Shown piece by piece: positions 27,944-37,540 of a DNA stretch of 64,000 bases (within the stretch, counting starts at the first letter, position 1; each line of letters begins with the position of its first letter). A program made the translations under genes and the position numbers. The notes under the pieces are model-generated. The model was not told the origin of the DNA. It saw only the letters and a program-made list of their open reading frames with translations, and searched no databases. The stretch is from Cryobacterium tepidiphilum. GTDB taxonomy: Bacteria; Actinomycetota; Actinomycetes; Actinomycetales; Microbacteriaceae. The stretch lies in assembly GCF_003716325.1 (NCBI RefSeq), contig NZ_RDSR01000015.1, positions 1 through 64,000 of the forward strand, in the 5' to 3' direction.

Positions 27944-27989
27944 GTGGTGCATAGTGGAGTAAAGTGGAGCAGAATTCAGCCGCGTGGAG
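27944..27989 (+). promoter_or_regulatory. probable MraZ-binding direct repeats
   Basis: GTGGTG at 27944, then GTGGAG at 27954, 27964 and 27984: the boxes fall on an exact 10-bp register with one position (27974) empty. MraZ proteins bind promoter direct repeats with a 10-bp period (TGGG-type repeats in E. coli, TGTGGGA-type in Corynebacterium). The array ends 15 bases before the mraZ ATG, so MraZ autoregulation of the dcw cluster is the natural inference. Apart from this array and the terminator, the 325-base gap from 27680 to 28004 holds nothing I recognise. Confidence 0.65.
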
Positions 27990-28004
27990 CGAAAGGGGGC
28001 GTGC

Positions 28005-28436
28005 ATGTTCCTCGGGACCTATGCCCCCAAGCTCGACGAGAAGGGGCGCATCATCCTTCCGGCGAAGTTCCGCGACGAACTCTCCACGGGCGTCGTGATG
28101 ACACGCGGCCAGGAACGCTGCATCTACGTGTTCGGCAATCGGGAGTTCGAAGAGATGCACGAGAAGATCCGGCAGGCGCCGATCACGAGCAAGCAGGGCC
28201 GGGACTACCTTCGCGTGCTGCTCTCCGGTGCCTCGTCGGAGACCCCCGACAAGCAGAACCGGGTCACCATCCCCGCCAACCTCCGCGAATACGCCGGCCT
28301 CGACCGCGAGCTCACGGTCATCGGCGCGGGCAGCCGCGTGGAGATCTGGGACAGCGAAGCCTGGGAGGCCTACCTGGCCGAGCAGGAGACCGCATTCGCC
28401 AACACCGCCGAGGAGGTGATCCCGGGACTCTTCTAG
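28005..28436 (+). CDS. mraZ: transcriptional regulator MraZ
   Basis: A 143-residue protein (usual length) with two SpoVT/AbrB-like halves: [20 protein letters not shown] at the N-terminus and [22 protein letters not shown] in the second half. MraZ forms a ring and regulates the dcw operon promoter. The frame opens at GTG 27984, which lies inside a repeat box; AAAGGGGG six bases before the ATG at 28005 and the canonical MFLGTY start decide for the ATG. rsmH follows after 99 bases. Confidence 0.94.
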   Translation: MFLGTYAPKLDEKGRIILPAKFRDELSTGVVMTRGQERCIYVFGNREFEEMHEKIRQAPITSKQGRDYLRVLLSGASSETPDKQNRVTIPANLREYAGLDRELTVIGAGSRVEIWDSEAWEAYLAEQETAFANTAEEVIPGLF

Positions 28437-28535
28437 TCCCTGTCGCCTGACTCCCAGCCGTTCAGAGCCCTGGCGCACTTCCCCGGTGCCAGGTCGAATG
28501 GATGGGGATCAGGAAACAGGGCCAGGCCCGTCACC

Positions 28536-29489
28536 ATGAACCACAATGACATCCACACCCCGGTGCTCCTCGAGCGTTGCCTCGAGCTGCTCGCCCCCGC
28601 GGTCGAGAAGCCCGGCGCCGTCCTCGTCGACGCCACCCTCGGCATGGCCGGCCACGCCGAGGCGTTCCTCGAGCGCTTCCCCGACCTCACCCTCGTTGGC
28701 CTCGACCGCGACCTCGAGGCACTCGCCATCGCCCGCGAACGGCTGAAGCCCTTCGCCGGCCGCGTGCACTTCGTGCACACCGTCTACAACGGCATCGACG
28801 ACGCGCTCGCCCAGCTCGGCATCGACGAGGTCCAGGGTGTGCTCTTCGACCTCGGCGTCTCGTCGCTCCAGCTCGACCGGGTCGAGCGCGGCTTCTCGTA
28901 CTCGAAGGACGCGCCACTCGACATGCGCATGGACGACACGTCCGAGCTCACCGCCGAGCAGATCCTCGCCGACTACAGCGAACACGACCTCCGGCGCATC
29001 TTCCGCGACTACGGCGAGGAGAAGCTGGCCGCCCGCTACGCCCGCGCTATCGTCGCCGCCCGTGAAACGGAGCGGCTGGTGCGCTCCGGACGCCTCGTCG
29101 AGATCATCACCGCCGCCACCCCCGTCGCCGTGCAGCGCGCCGGCCACCCCGCCAAACGGGTGTTCCAGGCGCTGCGCATCGAGGTGAACCAGGAACTGGC
29201 CGTGCTGGAGGAAGCGATCCCCGCCGCACTCGACGCTGTCGCGGTCGGCGGCCGGATCGTCGTGATGGCCTACCAGTCGCTCGAAGACCGCATCGTCAAG
29301 CGGATGCTCGCCGCCGCGTCGGGCTCCTCGGCTCCCGCCGGGCTTCCGGTGGAGCTGCCCGAGCACCGCCCGCTGTTCAGGCTGCTGGTGCGGGGCGCGG
29401 AACTGGCCAGTGACGAAGAGAAATCGCGCAACCCGCGCGCCACCCCCGTGCGGCTCCGTGCGGCAGAACGACTCAGGAGGGCAGAATGA
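28536..29489 (+). CDS. rsmH: 16S rRNA (cytosine(1402)-N(4))-methyltransferase
   Basis: A 317-residue SAM-dependent methyltransferase that modifies C1402 in the ribosomal P site. [13 protein letters not shown] at the start, [15 protein letters not shown] as the SAM-binding glycine loop, [19 protein letters not shown] and PLDMRMD are all family signatures; [12 protein letters not shown] and [15 protein letters not shown] are near the end. The last four bases (ATGA) overlap the start of the ftsL-like gene, so translation is coupled. Confidence 0.95.
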   Translation: MNHNDIHTPVLLERCLELLAPAVEKPGAVLVDATLGMAGHAEAFLERFPDLTLVGLDRDLEALAIARERLKPFAGRVHFVHTVYNGIDDALAQLGIDEVQGVLFDLGVSSLQLDRVERGFSYSKDAPLDMRMDDTSELTAEQILADYSEHDLRRIFRDYGEEKLAARYARAIVAARETERLVRSGRLVEIITAATPVAVQRAGHPAKRVFQALRIEVNQELAVLEEAIPAALDAVAVGGRIVVMAYQSLEDRIVKRMLAAASGSSAPAGLPVELPEHRPLFRLLVRGAELASDEEKSRNPRATPVRLRAAERLRRAE

Positions 29490-30088
29490 GCGACAATCTC
29501 GCACGCGTGATGAGGCCGAGCTGGCTGGGGGACGCCGCACCCGCCGAGCCCGAGCGCCGCCACATCGAAATCGTCACCTCCCGACAGCAGCGCCGCGCGC
29601 GCCCGAAGGTCATGTACGCCGTCACCGCGGTCGCGGGCATCGGTGCCATCGTGGTCGCCCAGCTGCTGCTGAGCGTGGGCATCTCGCAGGGCGCGTACAC
29701 CCTCTCGACCCTCGCGTCCCAGAAGGTCGAGCTCGGGCGCACCGCCGCCAGCATCAACGAGGACCTGGTTCGCCTGTCCTCCCCGCAGAGCCTCGCCGCC
29801 AACGCCGCCGCGCTCGGCATGGTCACCAACGCGAACCCGGTGTACCTGCGGCTCTCCGACGGCGCGGTCCTCGGCGCCCCCGCCGCCGCCGAGGAAGACG
29901 GCTCCACGGCCCTCGTGCCGAACTCGCTGCTGGCCGGCGCCCCGCTCGTCACCGCCGCCCAGCGCGCAGCGGATGCCGCGAGCACCGGCGTGGCCGCGGC
30001 CGGGACCGCGAAGACTTCGGTAGCTTCTCCCGTAGCACCAGCAGCGGCCGGCGCGGAGGACGGACTGCCGTCGCCCACCACACGATAG
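29486..30088 (+). CDS. ftsL: FtsL-like septum protein
   Basis: A 200-residue bitopic membrane protein in the ftsL position between rsmH and ftsI. A cytoplasmic basic N-terminus leads to one membrane helix (about residues 42-65, [21 protein letters not shown]), followed by a short coiled-coil-like stretch ([22 protein letters not shown]) and [14 protein letters not shown], the usual FtsL/DivIC ending. The last ~60 residues are Ala/Pro-rich and probably disordered. The sequence is poorly conserved, so the call leans on position and topology. It overlaps rsmH by 4 bases. Confidence 0.82.
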   Translation: MSDNLARVMRPSWLGDAAPAEPERRHIEIVTSRQQRRARPKVMYAVTAVAGIGAIVVAQLLLSVGISQGAYTLSTLASQKVELGRTAASINEDLVRLSSPQSLAANAAALGMVTNANPVYLRLSDGAVLGAPAAAEEDGSTALVPNSLLAGAPLVTAAQRAADAASTGVAAAGTAKTSVASPVAPAAAGAEDGLPSPTTR

Positions 30089-30118
30089 TCAGGCGGTAGC
30101 CGCCAGGTAAGGATCCAC

Positions 30119-31936
30119 GTGTCGCACCACCCCACAGGCAGCACGGCGACCTCCGGGCACGCCGGCCCGCGCGGCCGGTCGGGCAGGCGCCGCATCGCCG
30201 TCACCATCAGCACGCTCGTGCTCATCATCGCGCTGTTCGTGGTCAAGCTCGTCGACATCCAGGTCGTGCGCGCCGACACCCTCAACGCCCAGTCGCTCGG
30301 CAACCGCTCGGTCGAAGACACCCTCTACGGCTCCCGCGGCGATATCCTCGCCGCCGACGGCAGCATGCTGGCGGGCGCCGTCATGCGCTACGACGTGACC
30401 CTCTCGCCCAAGAACGCGGCTCCGTGGAAGCGCACCGTGAACGGCACGGAGACCACCGTCACCGTGCCAGAGGCCGCGGCCGAGATCGGCGCGATCGTCG
30501 GGCAGAGCCAGGCGCAGGTGCTCGCCATCATCTCCGATGCCCTCGCCGACAACCCGGAGTCCGACTTCGCGTTCGTCGCGAAGCAGGTCGACGTCGACGC
30601 CTTCCGGGCCCTCGACAAGCTCGCCGTGCCCTGGCTGTACTTCAAGGCGCACCCGAGCCGCGTGTACCCGAACGGGGCCGTCGCCGGCAACCTCGTCGGA
30701 TTCGTGTCCTCCTCGGGCAAGGCGCAGGCGGGCCTCGAACTCGGGCAGGACGCCTGCCTCGCCGGTGAGAACGGTACGGCGGTGTACGAGCGCGGCGGCG
30801 ACGGCGTTCCCATCCCGGGCAGCAGCGTCACGACGAAGCCGGCCGAGGACGGCGGGGACGTTCTCACGACCATCGACTCGGACCTGCAGTGGTACGTGCA
30901 GGAGACGCTGGCCACCCAGGCGCAGGCGACCGGGGCCGCGTGGGGAACGGTCGTCGTGCAGGAGGCGAAGACCGGCAAGCTGCTGGCCGTCGCCGACTAT
31001 CCGACCGTCGACCCGAACAACGTGGGAGCGGCCGACGCGGAGGACCGCGGATCGCGCGCGTTCACGGCCTCGTTCGAACCCGGCTCGACCTTCAAGGCCC
31101 TGACCGCGGCATCCGTCATCGACGCCGGCGCGGCCACCCCCCGCAGCCAGGTCGTCGCCCCGTATCGCTACCTTCCGCCCAACGGCGCGAACATCAACGA
31201 CAGCGAGGAGCATGAGAACGAGAACCTCACCCTCACCGGCGTGCTCATCGAATCCTCCAACACCGGCATGTCCAAGTTCGGCGAGAAGCTCACCGACAAG
31301 CAGCGCTTCGACTACATGACCCGGTTCGGCGTCGGTTCGAAGTCCGAGGTCGGCTTCCCGTCGGAGGACCCGGGGATCCTGCACCCTTACAAGGAATGGG
31401 ACCCGCAGACCAAGTACGCCACCACGTTCGGCCAGGGCCTCACCACCACGGCCATCCAGATCGCGAGCATCTACCAGACCATCGCCAACGACGGCGTGCG
31501 GATGCCGGTGCAGCTGGTCGAGGGCTGCCGGGCCCCGGACGGCACGCTCACCGAGGTGCCGTCGACGAAGGGCACCCGGGTGATCTCCGCCGAGGCGGCC
31601 CACCAGACCAGCGACATCCTGGAGAACGTCTACGCCCACGCCTGGCTCCGCGACGTCTGGAAGATCCCCGGCTACCGGGTGGCCTCGAAGACCGGTACCG
31701 CACAGATGCCCGACGGCCACGGCGGCTACTCGCACGGCTACCTGGTCTCGGTGTCGGGCTACGCCCCGGCCGACGACCCGGAATTCGTCGTGTCGGTGAG
31801 TCTCGCAGATCCTGTTAAAATGAATTCGTCTGCGGCCTCGGCTCCGATCTTCCAGAAGGTCATGAGCCAGGTGTTGAAGAAGTACCGGGCAGTTCCCTCG
31901 GGGACAGCAGCGCCTGTCCTCCCTGCCACCTGGTAA
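30119..31936 (+). CDS. ftsI: peptidoglycan transpeptidase FtsI (class B PBP)
   Basis: A 605-residue septal penicillin-binding protein. One N-terminal membrane helix (about residues 26-46) is followed by the class B dimerisation domain (RGDILAADGSMLA). The transpeptidase domain has S323-T-F-K326 as the S-x-x-K nucleophile motif, S379-S-N381 as S-x-N, and K524-T-G-T. It cross-links new septal peptidoglycan with FtsW. GTG start, 30 bases after ftsL. The C-terminus has no PASTA domain. Confidence 0.94.
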   Translation: MSHHPTGSTATSGHAGPRGRSGRRRIAVTISTLVLIIALFVVKLVDIQVVRADTLNAQSLGNRSVEDTLYGSRGDILAADGSMLAGAVMRYDVTLSPKNAAPWKRTVNGTETTVTVPEAAAEIGAIVGQSQAQVLAIISDALADNPESDFAFVAKQVDVDAFRALDKLAVPWLYFKAHPSRVYPNGAVAGNLVGFVSSSGKAQAGLELGQDACLAGENGTAVYERGGDGVPIPGSSVTTKPAEDGGDVLTTIDSDLQWYVQETLATQAQATGAAWGTVVVQEAKTGKLLAVADYPTVDPNNVGAADAEDRGSRAFTASFEPGSTFKALTAASVIDAGAATPRSQVVAPYRYLPPNGANINDSEEHENENLTLTGVLIESSNTGMSKFGEKLTDKQRFDYMTRFGVGSKSEVGFPSEDPGILHPYKEWDPQTKYATTFGQGLTTTAIQIASIYQTIANDGVRMPVQLVEGCRAPDGTLTEVPSTKGTRVISAEAAHQTSDILENVYAHAWLRDVWKIPGYRVASKTGTAQMPDGHGGYSHGYLVSVSGYAPADDPEFVVSVSLADPVKMNSSAASAPIFQKVMSQVLKKYRAVPSGTAAPVLPATW

Positions 31937-31981
31937 GGCTGTTACCTGGCGAGGCTGTGTTCCTCCAAAGAAAGTGAATTT

Positions 31982-33529
31982 GTGACCGATTTGGTGGCTT
32001 CGGCTCTCCGTCCTCAGCATCCGGTCCCTCGATCTCTGTCCGAGCTGGCCCGGGAATTCGATCTCGAACTGCGCGGTGACATCGACGGCCTCGAGGTGAC
32101 GGGTGTCAGCCTCAGCTCGGCGACCGTGCAGCCCGGCGACCTCTACGTCGGCGTGCCCGGCCGCCGCAGCCATGGTGCCGCCTACGCCGCCGCCGCCGCC
32201 GAGGCGGGAGCCGTAGCCGTGCTCACCGACGACGCCGGCGCCACGCTCGCCGCGGAGAGCGGCCTCCCCGTGCTGGTCACCCCCGACGCGCGCGCGGCAC
32301 TCGGCGCGGTCGCCGCCTGGATCTACCGCACCGACGAGTTCGCCGCCACCCTGTTCGCCGTCACCGGCACCAACGGCAAGACCAGCGTCGTCTACCTGCT
32401 CTTCGCCATCCTCCGCCAGCTCGGCGTCGTCGCGGGCCTCACCTCCACGGCGGAGCGGCGCATCGGCGACGAAGCCGTCACGAGCTCCCTGACCACCCCC
32501 GAGGCCAGCGAACTCCACGCCCTCCTGGCCCGCATGCGGGAAGCCGAGGTGCGCGCGGTCGGCATCGAGGTGTCTGCACAGGCGCTCACGCGGCACCGCG
32601 TCGACGGGCTGGTGTTCGACGTCGCCGGCTTCACCAACCTCAGCCATGACCACCTCGACGACTACGAGAACATGGACGAGTACTTCCGCTCCAAGCTCGA
32701 GCTGTTCCAGCCCGATCGCTCCCGCCGCGGCGTCGTGACCGTCGACTCCGCGTGGGGGCGCCGCGTCGTCGACGAATGCCGCATCCCGGTCACCACCCTC
32801 ACCACGCGCGCCACCGAGGAGGCCGACTGGCGCATGACGGTGCTGGAGGAGCGCGCCTCGTACACCGAGTTCCTCCTGGAGGGGCCGGAGAACAAGCGGC
32901 TCCAGACCCGGGTGCCGCTGCTCGGCTGGTACATGGCCGCCAACGCCGCGCTGGCGATCGTCATGCTCGTCGAGTCCGGCTACGACCTCGAAGCCATCGC
33001 CCACACGCTCGACCGCGACGGCGGAATCCAGGCGTATGTGCCCGGCCGCGCCGAGCGGATCTCCGGTGAGCACGGCCCGCTCGTCTACATCGACTACGGG
33101 CACAGCCCCGACGCCTTCCTCAACACCCTGGAGGCCGTCCGCGCGGTCGCCGAGGGCCGCGTGATCATGGTCTTCGGCGCCGACGGCGACCGCGACACGA
33201 CCAAGCGCGCCGACATGGGCGCCATCGCGGCCCGAGGAGCCGACGTGGTGGTCGTCACCGACTTCCACCCGCGTTACGAAGACCCCGCGGCCATCCGCGC
33301 CACCCTGCTGGCGGCGGCGCGGGAAGCGGTCCCCGACGGGGAGTTCCACGAGGTGCCCGACCCGCGCGCGGCGTTCCGCATGGCGCTGTCGCTCGCCAAG
33401 GAGGGCGACGTGATCCTCTACGCCGGCCCCGGCCACGAGGACTACCACGAGGTCGCGGGGGTCAAGATCCCCTACTCCGCCCGCGAGGACTCCCGCCAGG
33501 CGCTGCGCGAAGCCGGGTGGCTGTCATGA
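31982..33529 (+). CDS. murE: UDP-MurNAc-tripeptide synthetase MurE, atypical motifs
   Basis: Adds the third amino acid to UDP-MurNAc-L-Ala-D-Glu (or the Gly variant found in B-type walls). 515 residues. The ATP loop is VTGTNGKTS (K133), followed by TTPEASELHALLARM and EVSAQALTRHRVDG in place of the more usual EVSSHAL. The position that reads DNPR in diaminopimelate-adding enzymes is DFHPR here (D427 to R431), followed by YEDP. Many Microbacteriaceae have diaminobutyrate, ornithine or lysine at position 3, so the altered motif may mark a non-Dap substrate; this is inference. GTG start; the stop overlaps murF by 4 bases (ATGA). Confidence 0.9.
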   Translation: MTDLVASALRPQHPVPRSLSELAREFDLELRGDIDGLEVTGVSLSSATVQPGDLYVGVPGRRSHGAAYAAAAAEAGAVAVLTDDAGATLAAESGLPVLVTPDARAALGAVAAWIYRTDEFAATLFAVTGTNGKTSVVYLLFAILRQLGVVAGLTSTAERRIGDEAVTSSLTTPEASELHALLARMREAEVRAVGIEVSAQALTRHRVDGLVFDVAGFTNLSHDHLDDYENMDEYFRSKLELFQPDRSRRGVVTVDSAWGRRVVDECRIPVTTLTTRATEEADWRMTVLEERASYTEFLLEGPENKRLQTRVPLLGWYMAANAALAIVMLVESGYDLEAIAHTLDRDGGIQAYVPGRAERISGEHGPLVYIDYGHSPDAFLNTLEAVRAVAEGRVIMVFGADGDRDTTKRADMGAIAARGADVVVVTDFHPRYEDPAAIRATLLAAAREAVPDGEFHEVPDPRAAFRMALSLAKEGDVILYAGPGHEDYHEVAGVKIPYSAREDSRQALREAGWLS

Positions 33530-34935
33530 TCGCCCTGACCCTCTCCGAGATCGCCGGCGTCACGGGCGGCTCGCTCCGGCCCGGCGGCGGCCGCGACGCG
33601 GCATCCGTCGTCGACGGCGTGGTGACCACCGACTCGCGTGAGATCACAGCCGGCGGCATCTTCGTGGCCAAGCCGGGCGAGGTGACCGACGGCCACCTGT
33701 TCGCACCCGCAGCGGTCGACCAGGGCGCAGCGCTGCTCATCGTCGAACGCGAGCTCGACCTGCCCGTCGCGCAGGTCGTGGTGTCCGACGCTGTCGCCGC
33801 TCTCGGCGCCCTCGCCACCCTGGTGGTCGCCCGGGTGCGTGCGCTCGGCCGGCTGAAGGTCGTCGGCATCACCGGCTCGAACGGCAAGACCACGACGAAG
33901 AACCTGCTGCGGGCCGTGCTCGAGCGGGTCGGACCCACGGTGGCGCCCCGCGCCTCGTTCAACAACGAGGTCGGTGCTCCCGTCACCATGCTGCAGCTCA
34001 CCGAGGACACCCGGTTCCTGGTGGCCGAGATGGGCGCGAGCGGCATCGGGGAGATCGCCCGGCTGGTGCGGATGGCCCGCCCCGACATCGGCATCGTGCT
34101 CAAGGTCGGCCTGGCCCACGCCGGTGAATTCGGCGGCATCGAGGGCACCGTCCGGGCCAAGACCGAGATGGTCACCGACCTCGAGCCAACGGATGTCGCG
34201 GTGCTGAACGCCGACGACCCGCGCGTCGCCGGCATGGCGGCACACACCCGCGCCCGCGTGCTCTGGTTCGGCCACGGCGCCGACGCGGCCGTGCGCGCCA
34301 CCGACGTGACCGTCTCCGCCGCCGGGACCGGGTTCACGCTGCACCTGGCCTCCGGGCAGAGCCGGCCCGTCGTCTTCCGCGTGCTCGGCGAGCACCACGT
34401 CATGAACGCCCTCGCGGCGGCCGCCGCGGCCGAGGAGCTCGGCGTGCCGATCGACGACATCGTCTCCGCGCTCGAATCCGTGCAGACCGCCGAGCGCGGG
34501 CGCATGGAGGTGCTCGGCCGAGCCGACGGCGTCACCGTCATCAACGACGCCTACAACGCCAGCCCCGACTCGATGATGGCGGCGCTGAAGACCCTCGCCC
34601 AGATCGCGCGCCCCGGCCAGCGCACCATCGCCGTTCTCGGCGAGATGAGCGAACTCGGCGAGTTCTCCGGCGAGGAACACGACCGCATCGGGCTGCTCGC
34701 CGTGCGCCTCAACATCGCGCAGGTCGTCGTGGTCGGCCGCGGCGCCCGGCGCATGCACATCAGCACCATCAACGAGGGATCGTGGGACGGCGAGTCGGCC
34801 TACGTCGACACCGCCGACGAGGCGTTCGAGCTCGTCACCGCCACCGCGCGCCCGGGCGACATCGTGCTCGTCAAGTCATCGAACGCCGCGGGCCTGATGG
34901 CCCTCGGCGACCGCCTGGGGGAGTCCTTCTCGTGA
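33526..34935 (+). CDS. murF: UDP-MurNAc-tripeptide--D-Ala-D-Ala ligase MurF
   Basis: Adds D-Ala-D-Ala to the stem tripeptide, completing the UDP-MurNAc-pentapeptide. In 469 residues the N-terminal substrate domain has [15 protein letters not shown], the ATP loop is [14 protein letters not shown] near 113-126, and [11 protein letters not shown] is the C-terminal family motif. The ATG at 33526 overlaps the murE stop (ATGA); an upstream GTG at 33517 is also open but less likely. The stop overlaps the mraY GTG in the same fashion. Confidence 0.94.
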   Translation: MIALTLSEIAGVTGGSLRPGGGRDAASVVDGVVTTDSREITAGGIFVAKPGEVTDGHLFAPAAVDQGAALLIVERELDLPVAQVVVSDAVAALGALATLVVARVRALGRLKVVGITGSNGKTTTKNLLRAVLERVGPTVAPRASFNNEVGAPVTMLQLTEDTRFLVAEMGASGIGEIARLVRMARPDIGIVLKVGLAHAGEFGGIEGTVRAKTEMVTDLEPTDVAVLNADDPRVAGMAAHTRARVLWFGHGADAAVRATDVTVSAAGTGFTLHLASGQSRPVVFRVLGEHHVMNALAAAAAAEELGVPIDDIVSALESVQTAERGRMEVLGRADGVTVINDAYNASPDSMMAALKTLAQIARPGQRTIAVLGEMSELGEFSGEEHDRIGLLAVRLNIAQVVVVGRGARRMHISTINEGSWDGESAYVDTADEAFELVTATARPGDIVLVKSSNAAGLMALGDRLGESFS

Positions 34936-36029
34936 AAGCACTCCTCATCGCCGGCGCCATGTCGCTGGTCTTCACCCTGGTCCTGACACCCCTGTTCATC
35001 AGGTTGTTCCACCGCCTCGGCTGGGGCCAGTTCATCCGCGACGACGGACCCGAGAGCCACCACGCCAAGCGCGGCACCGCCACCATGGGCGGCATCATCA
35101 TCATCCTCGGCACCGTGGTGAGCTACTTCACGGCCATGCTCATCGCCGACGAACCGATCCCGCCGTCGCCGCTGCTCGTGCTGTTCATGATGGTCGGACT
35201 CGGCATCGTCGGCTTCATCGACGATTTCCTGAAGACCCGCAACCAGCGCAGTCTCGGCCTCGGCGGCTGGGCGAAGGTCCTCGGGCAGGTCATCGTCGCC
35301 GGCGGGTTCGCCTGGCTGTCGCTGCAGTTCCCCAACGAGGCCGGGCAGACGCCCGCATCCACGCACATCTCGTTCATCCGCGACCTGCCGCTCGACTTCA
35401 TGCGCCTCGGCACCGTCGTCGGCAGCGTGCTGTTCATCATCTGGATCTGCCTCATCGTGACGGGCACGTCCAACGGCGTCAACGTCACCGACGGCCTCGA
35501 CGGCCTCGCCACCGGCTCATCGATCCTCGCGATCGGGTCGTTCGTCGTGATCGGCTTCTGGCAGTACAACCAGTCGCTGCCCGGTGGAGTGAACCCGGTG
35601 GACCTGTACCGGGCGTACGACGTGCGCGACCCGCTCGACCTCGCGATCGTGGCCGCCGCCATCGTCGGCGGTCTCATCGGGTTCCTCTGGTGGAACACCC
35701 CGCCGGCGCGGATCTTCCTCGGCGACACCGGCTCGCTCGGAATCGGCGGCGCACTCGCGGCCCTCGCCGTGCTCAGCCACACGGAGCTCCTCCTGGTGCT
35801 CATCGGCGGCCTGTTCGTCATCGAGACCGGCTCCGTCATCGTGCAGCGCGCGTACTTCAAGGTCACCCGCGGCAAGCGCATCTTCCTGATGAGTCCCATC
35901 CATCATCATTTCGAGCTCAAGGGCTGGGCGGAGGTGACCGTCGTGGTGCGGTTCTGGATCATCGGCGGGCTGCTCGTGGCCGCCGGCGTCGGTTCGTTCT
36001 ACCTCGAGTGGCTGTCGAGCAGGCCATGA
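34932..36029 (+). CDS. mraY: phospho-MurNAc-pentapeptide transferase MraY
   Basis: A 365-residue membrane enzyme with about ten helices that moves phospho-MurNAc-pentapeptide onto undecaprenyl phosphate to make lipid I. Signatures: [12 protein letters not shown] near residues 45-56, [28 protein letters not shown] (catalytic Asp region), FLGDTGSLG and [18 protein letters not shown] start overlapping the murF stop by four bases. The stop overlaps the murD ATG (ATGA). Confidence 0.96.
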   Translation: MKALLIAGAMSLVFTLVLTPLFIRLFHRLGWGQFIRDDGPESHHAKRGTATMGGIIIILGTVVSYFTAMLIADEPIPPSPLLVLFMMVGLGIVGFIDDFLKTRNQRSLGLGGWAKVLGQVIVAGGFAWLSLQFPNEAGQTPASTHISFIRDLPLDFMRLGTVVGSVLFIIWICLIVTGTSNGVNVTDGLDGLATGSSILAIGSFVVIGFWQYNQSLPGGVNPVDLYRAYDVRDPLDLAIVAAAIVGGLIGFLWWNTPPARIFLGDTGSLGIGGALAALAVLSHTELLLVLIGGLFVIETGSVIVQRAYFKVTRGKRIFLMSPIHHHFELKGWAEVTVVVRFWIIGGLLVAAGVGSFYLEWLSSRP

Positions 36030-37540
36030 CACGGCTCGATACGCTCACCAGCTGGCACGCGGACTGGACGGGCCTGCGCGTCGCCGTCCTCGGGCTCGGC
36101 GTCACCGGCTTCGCCGCGGCCGACACCCTCACCGAGCTCGGCGCCGACGTCCTCGTCGTCGCCGCAGACGCCCCCGACGAACGCGCCACGCTCCTCGACG
36201 TGATCGGCGCGCGCCTGGTGCAGGGCGACCTCCGCAGCATCCCCGATGAGCTTCGCGCCCACCGCCCGGAGCTCGTCATCGTGTCGCCGGGCTTCCACCC
36301 CGACCACCCGCTGCTGCAGTGGGCGGCCGCGGAACACGTGCCGGTGTGGGGAGACGTGGAACTCGCCTGGCGCCTCCGCGACAAGGTGGGGGAGCCGGCC
36401 GAGTGGGTGCTCGTGACGGGCACCAACGGCAAGACCACCACCGTGCAGCTCACGGCCACCCTGCTGGCCGCCGCCGGCAAGCGGGTCGCGCCGTGCGGCA
36501 ACATCGGCATCCCCGTCCTCGACGCCATCCGCGACCCGCAGGGCTGGGACGTCCTCGTCGTCGAGCTCTCCAGCTACCAGCTGCATCACCTGCCGCGCAC
36601 CGGCCCCGGCTCGCTCCGGCCCTGGGCCAGCGTCTGCCTCAATCTCGCCGACGACCACATCGACTGGCACGGCTCGGCAAAGGCCTACCGCGACGCCAAG
36701 GCCACCGTCTACGCCAACACCCGCATCGCCTGCGTGTACAACAAAGCGGATGCCGCGACCGAGGAGATGGTGCGGGAGGCCGACGTGCAGGACGGTGCCC
36801 GCGCGATCGGCTTCGGCCTCGGTACGCCGGGGCCCAGCGACTTCGGCGTGGTCGACGGGATCCTCTGCGACCGCGCGTTCCTGGATGAGCGCCGCGACAT
36901 GGCCCTCGAGCTCATCACCCTCGAGGAACTGCACGCCGTCGGGCTGTCCGCCCCGCACATCGTCGCCAACATCCTCGCCGCCAGCGCCCTCGCCCGTTCG
37001 TTCGGCGTCGAACCGCGCGTCATCCGTGCCGCCCTGCTCGAGTTCAGCCTCGACGCGCACCGCATCCAGGTGGTCGGCGCCGCACGCGGCATCCGCTGGA
37101 TCGACGATTCCAAGGCCACCAACCCGCACGCCGCAGACGCGTCGCTCCGCGCGTTCGACAGCGTCGTCTGGCTGGTGGGCGGCTTGCTCAAGGGTGTCGA
37201 CATCGACGACCTCGTGCGCACCCACGTCAGGCGCCTCCGCGCCGTGGTCATCATCGGCGTCGACCGGGCCGCATTGCGTGACGCATTCGCGCGACACGCG
37301 CCCGGGCTGCCGGTATTCGAGATCGACGCGGATGACACTGAACAGGTGATGCCGCAGGCCGTCGGCCGCGCGGCGGAGGTGGCCCTGGACGGGGACGTCG
37401 TGTTGCTCGCACCGGCGGCCGCCTCGATGGACCAGTTCGAGAGCTACGTGGAACGCGGCCGGTTGTTCACCGAAGCCGTGCAGGACTATTTGGGAGGTGA
37501 GGCGGATGACGACGAGTCCGCCTCGGGTGGGGGCGCCTAA
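36026..37540 (+). CDS. murD: UDP-MurNAc-L-alanine--D-glutamate ligase MurD
   Basis: A 504-residue Mur ligase. An N-terminal Rossmann domain ([17 protein letters not shown]) precedes the ATP loop [12 protein letters not shown] near residues 131-142; GNIGIPVLD and [17 protein letters not shown] are MurD-specific. The ATG at 36026 overlaps the mraY stop. The C-terminal ~15 residues (acidic) overlap the start of ftsW by 35 bases. The larger open frame that begins at 35690 is antisense or out-of-frame with mraY and is not coding there. Confidence 0.94.
   Translation: MTRLDTLTSWHADWTGLRVAVLGLGVTGFAAADTLTELGADVLVVAADAPDERATLLDVIGARLVQGDLRSIPDELRAHRPELVIVSPGFHPDHPLLQWAAAEHVPVWGDVELAWRLRDKVGEPAEWVLVTGTNGKTTTVQLTATLLAAAGKRVAPCGNIGIPVLDAIRDPQGWDVLVVELSSYQLHHLPRTGPGSLRPWASVCLNLADDHIDWHGSAKAYRDAKATVYANTRIACVYNKADAATEEMVREADVQDGARAIGFGLGTPGPSDFGVVDGILCDRAFLDERRDMALELITLEELHAVGLSAPHIVANILAASALARSFGVEPRVIRAALLEFSLDAHRIQVVGAARGIRWIDDSKATNPHAADASLRAFDSVVWLVGGLLKGVDIDDLVRTHVRRLRAVVIIGVDRAALRDAFARHAPGLPVFEIDADDTEQVMPQAVGRAAEVALDGDVVLLAPAAASMDQFESYVERGRLFTEAVQDYLGGEADDDESASGGGA

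Noticed and set aside
30089-33448. 1119-codon minus-strand frame antisense to ftsI-murE
   Set aside because: Same shadow effect; both plus-strand genes carry complete catalytic motifs.
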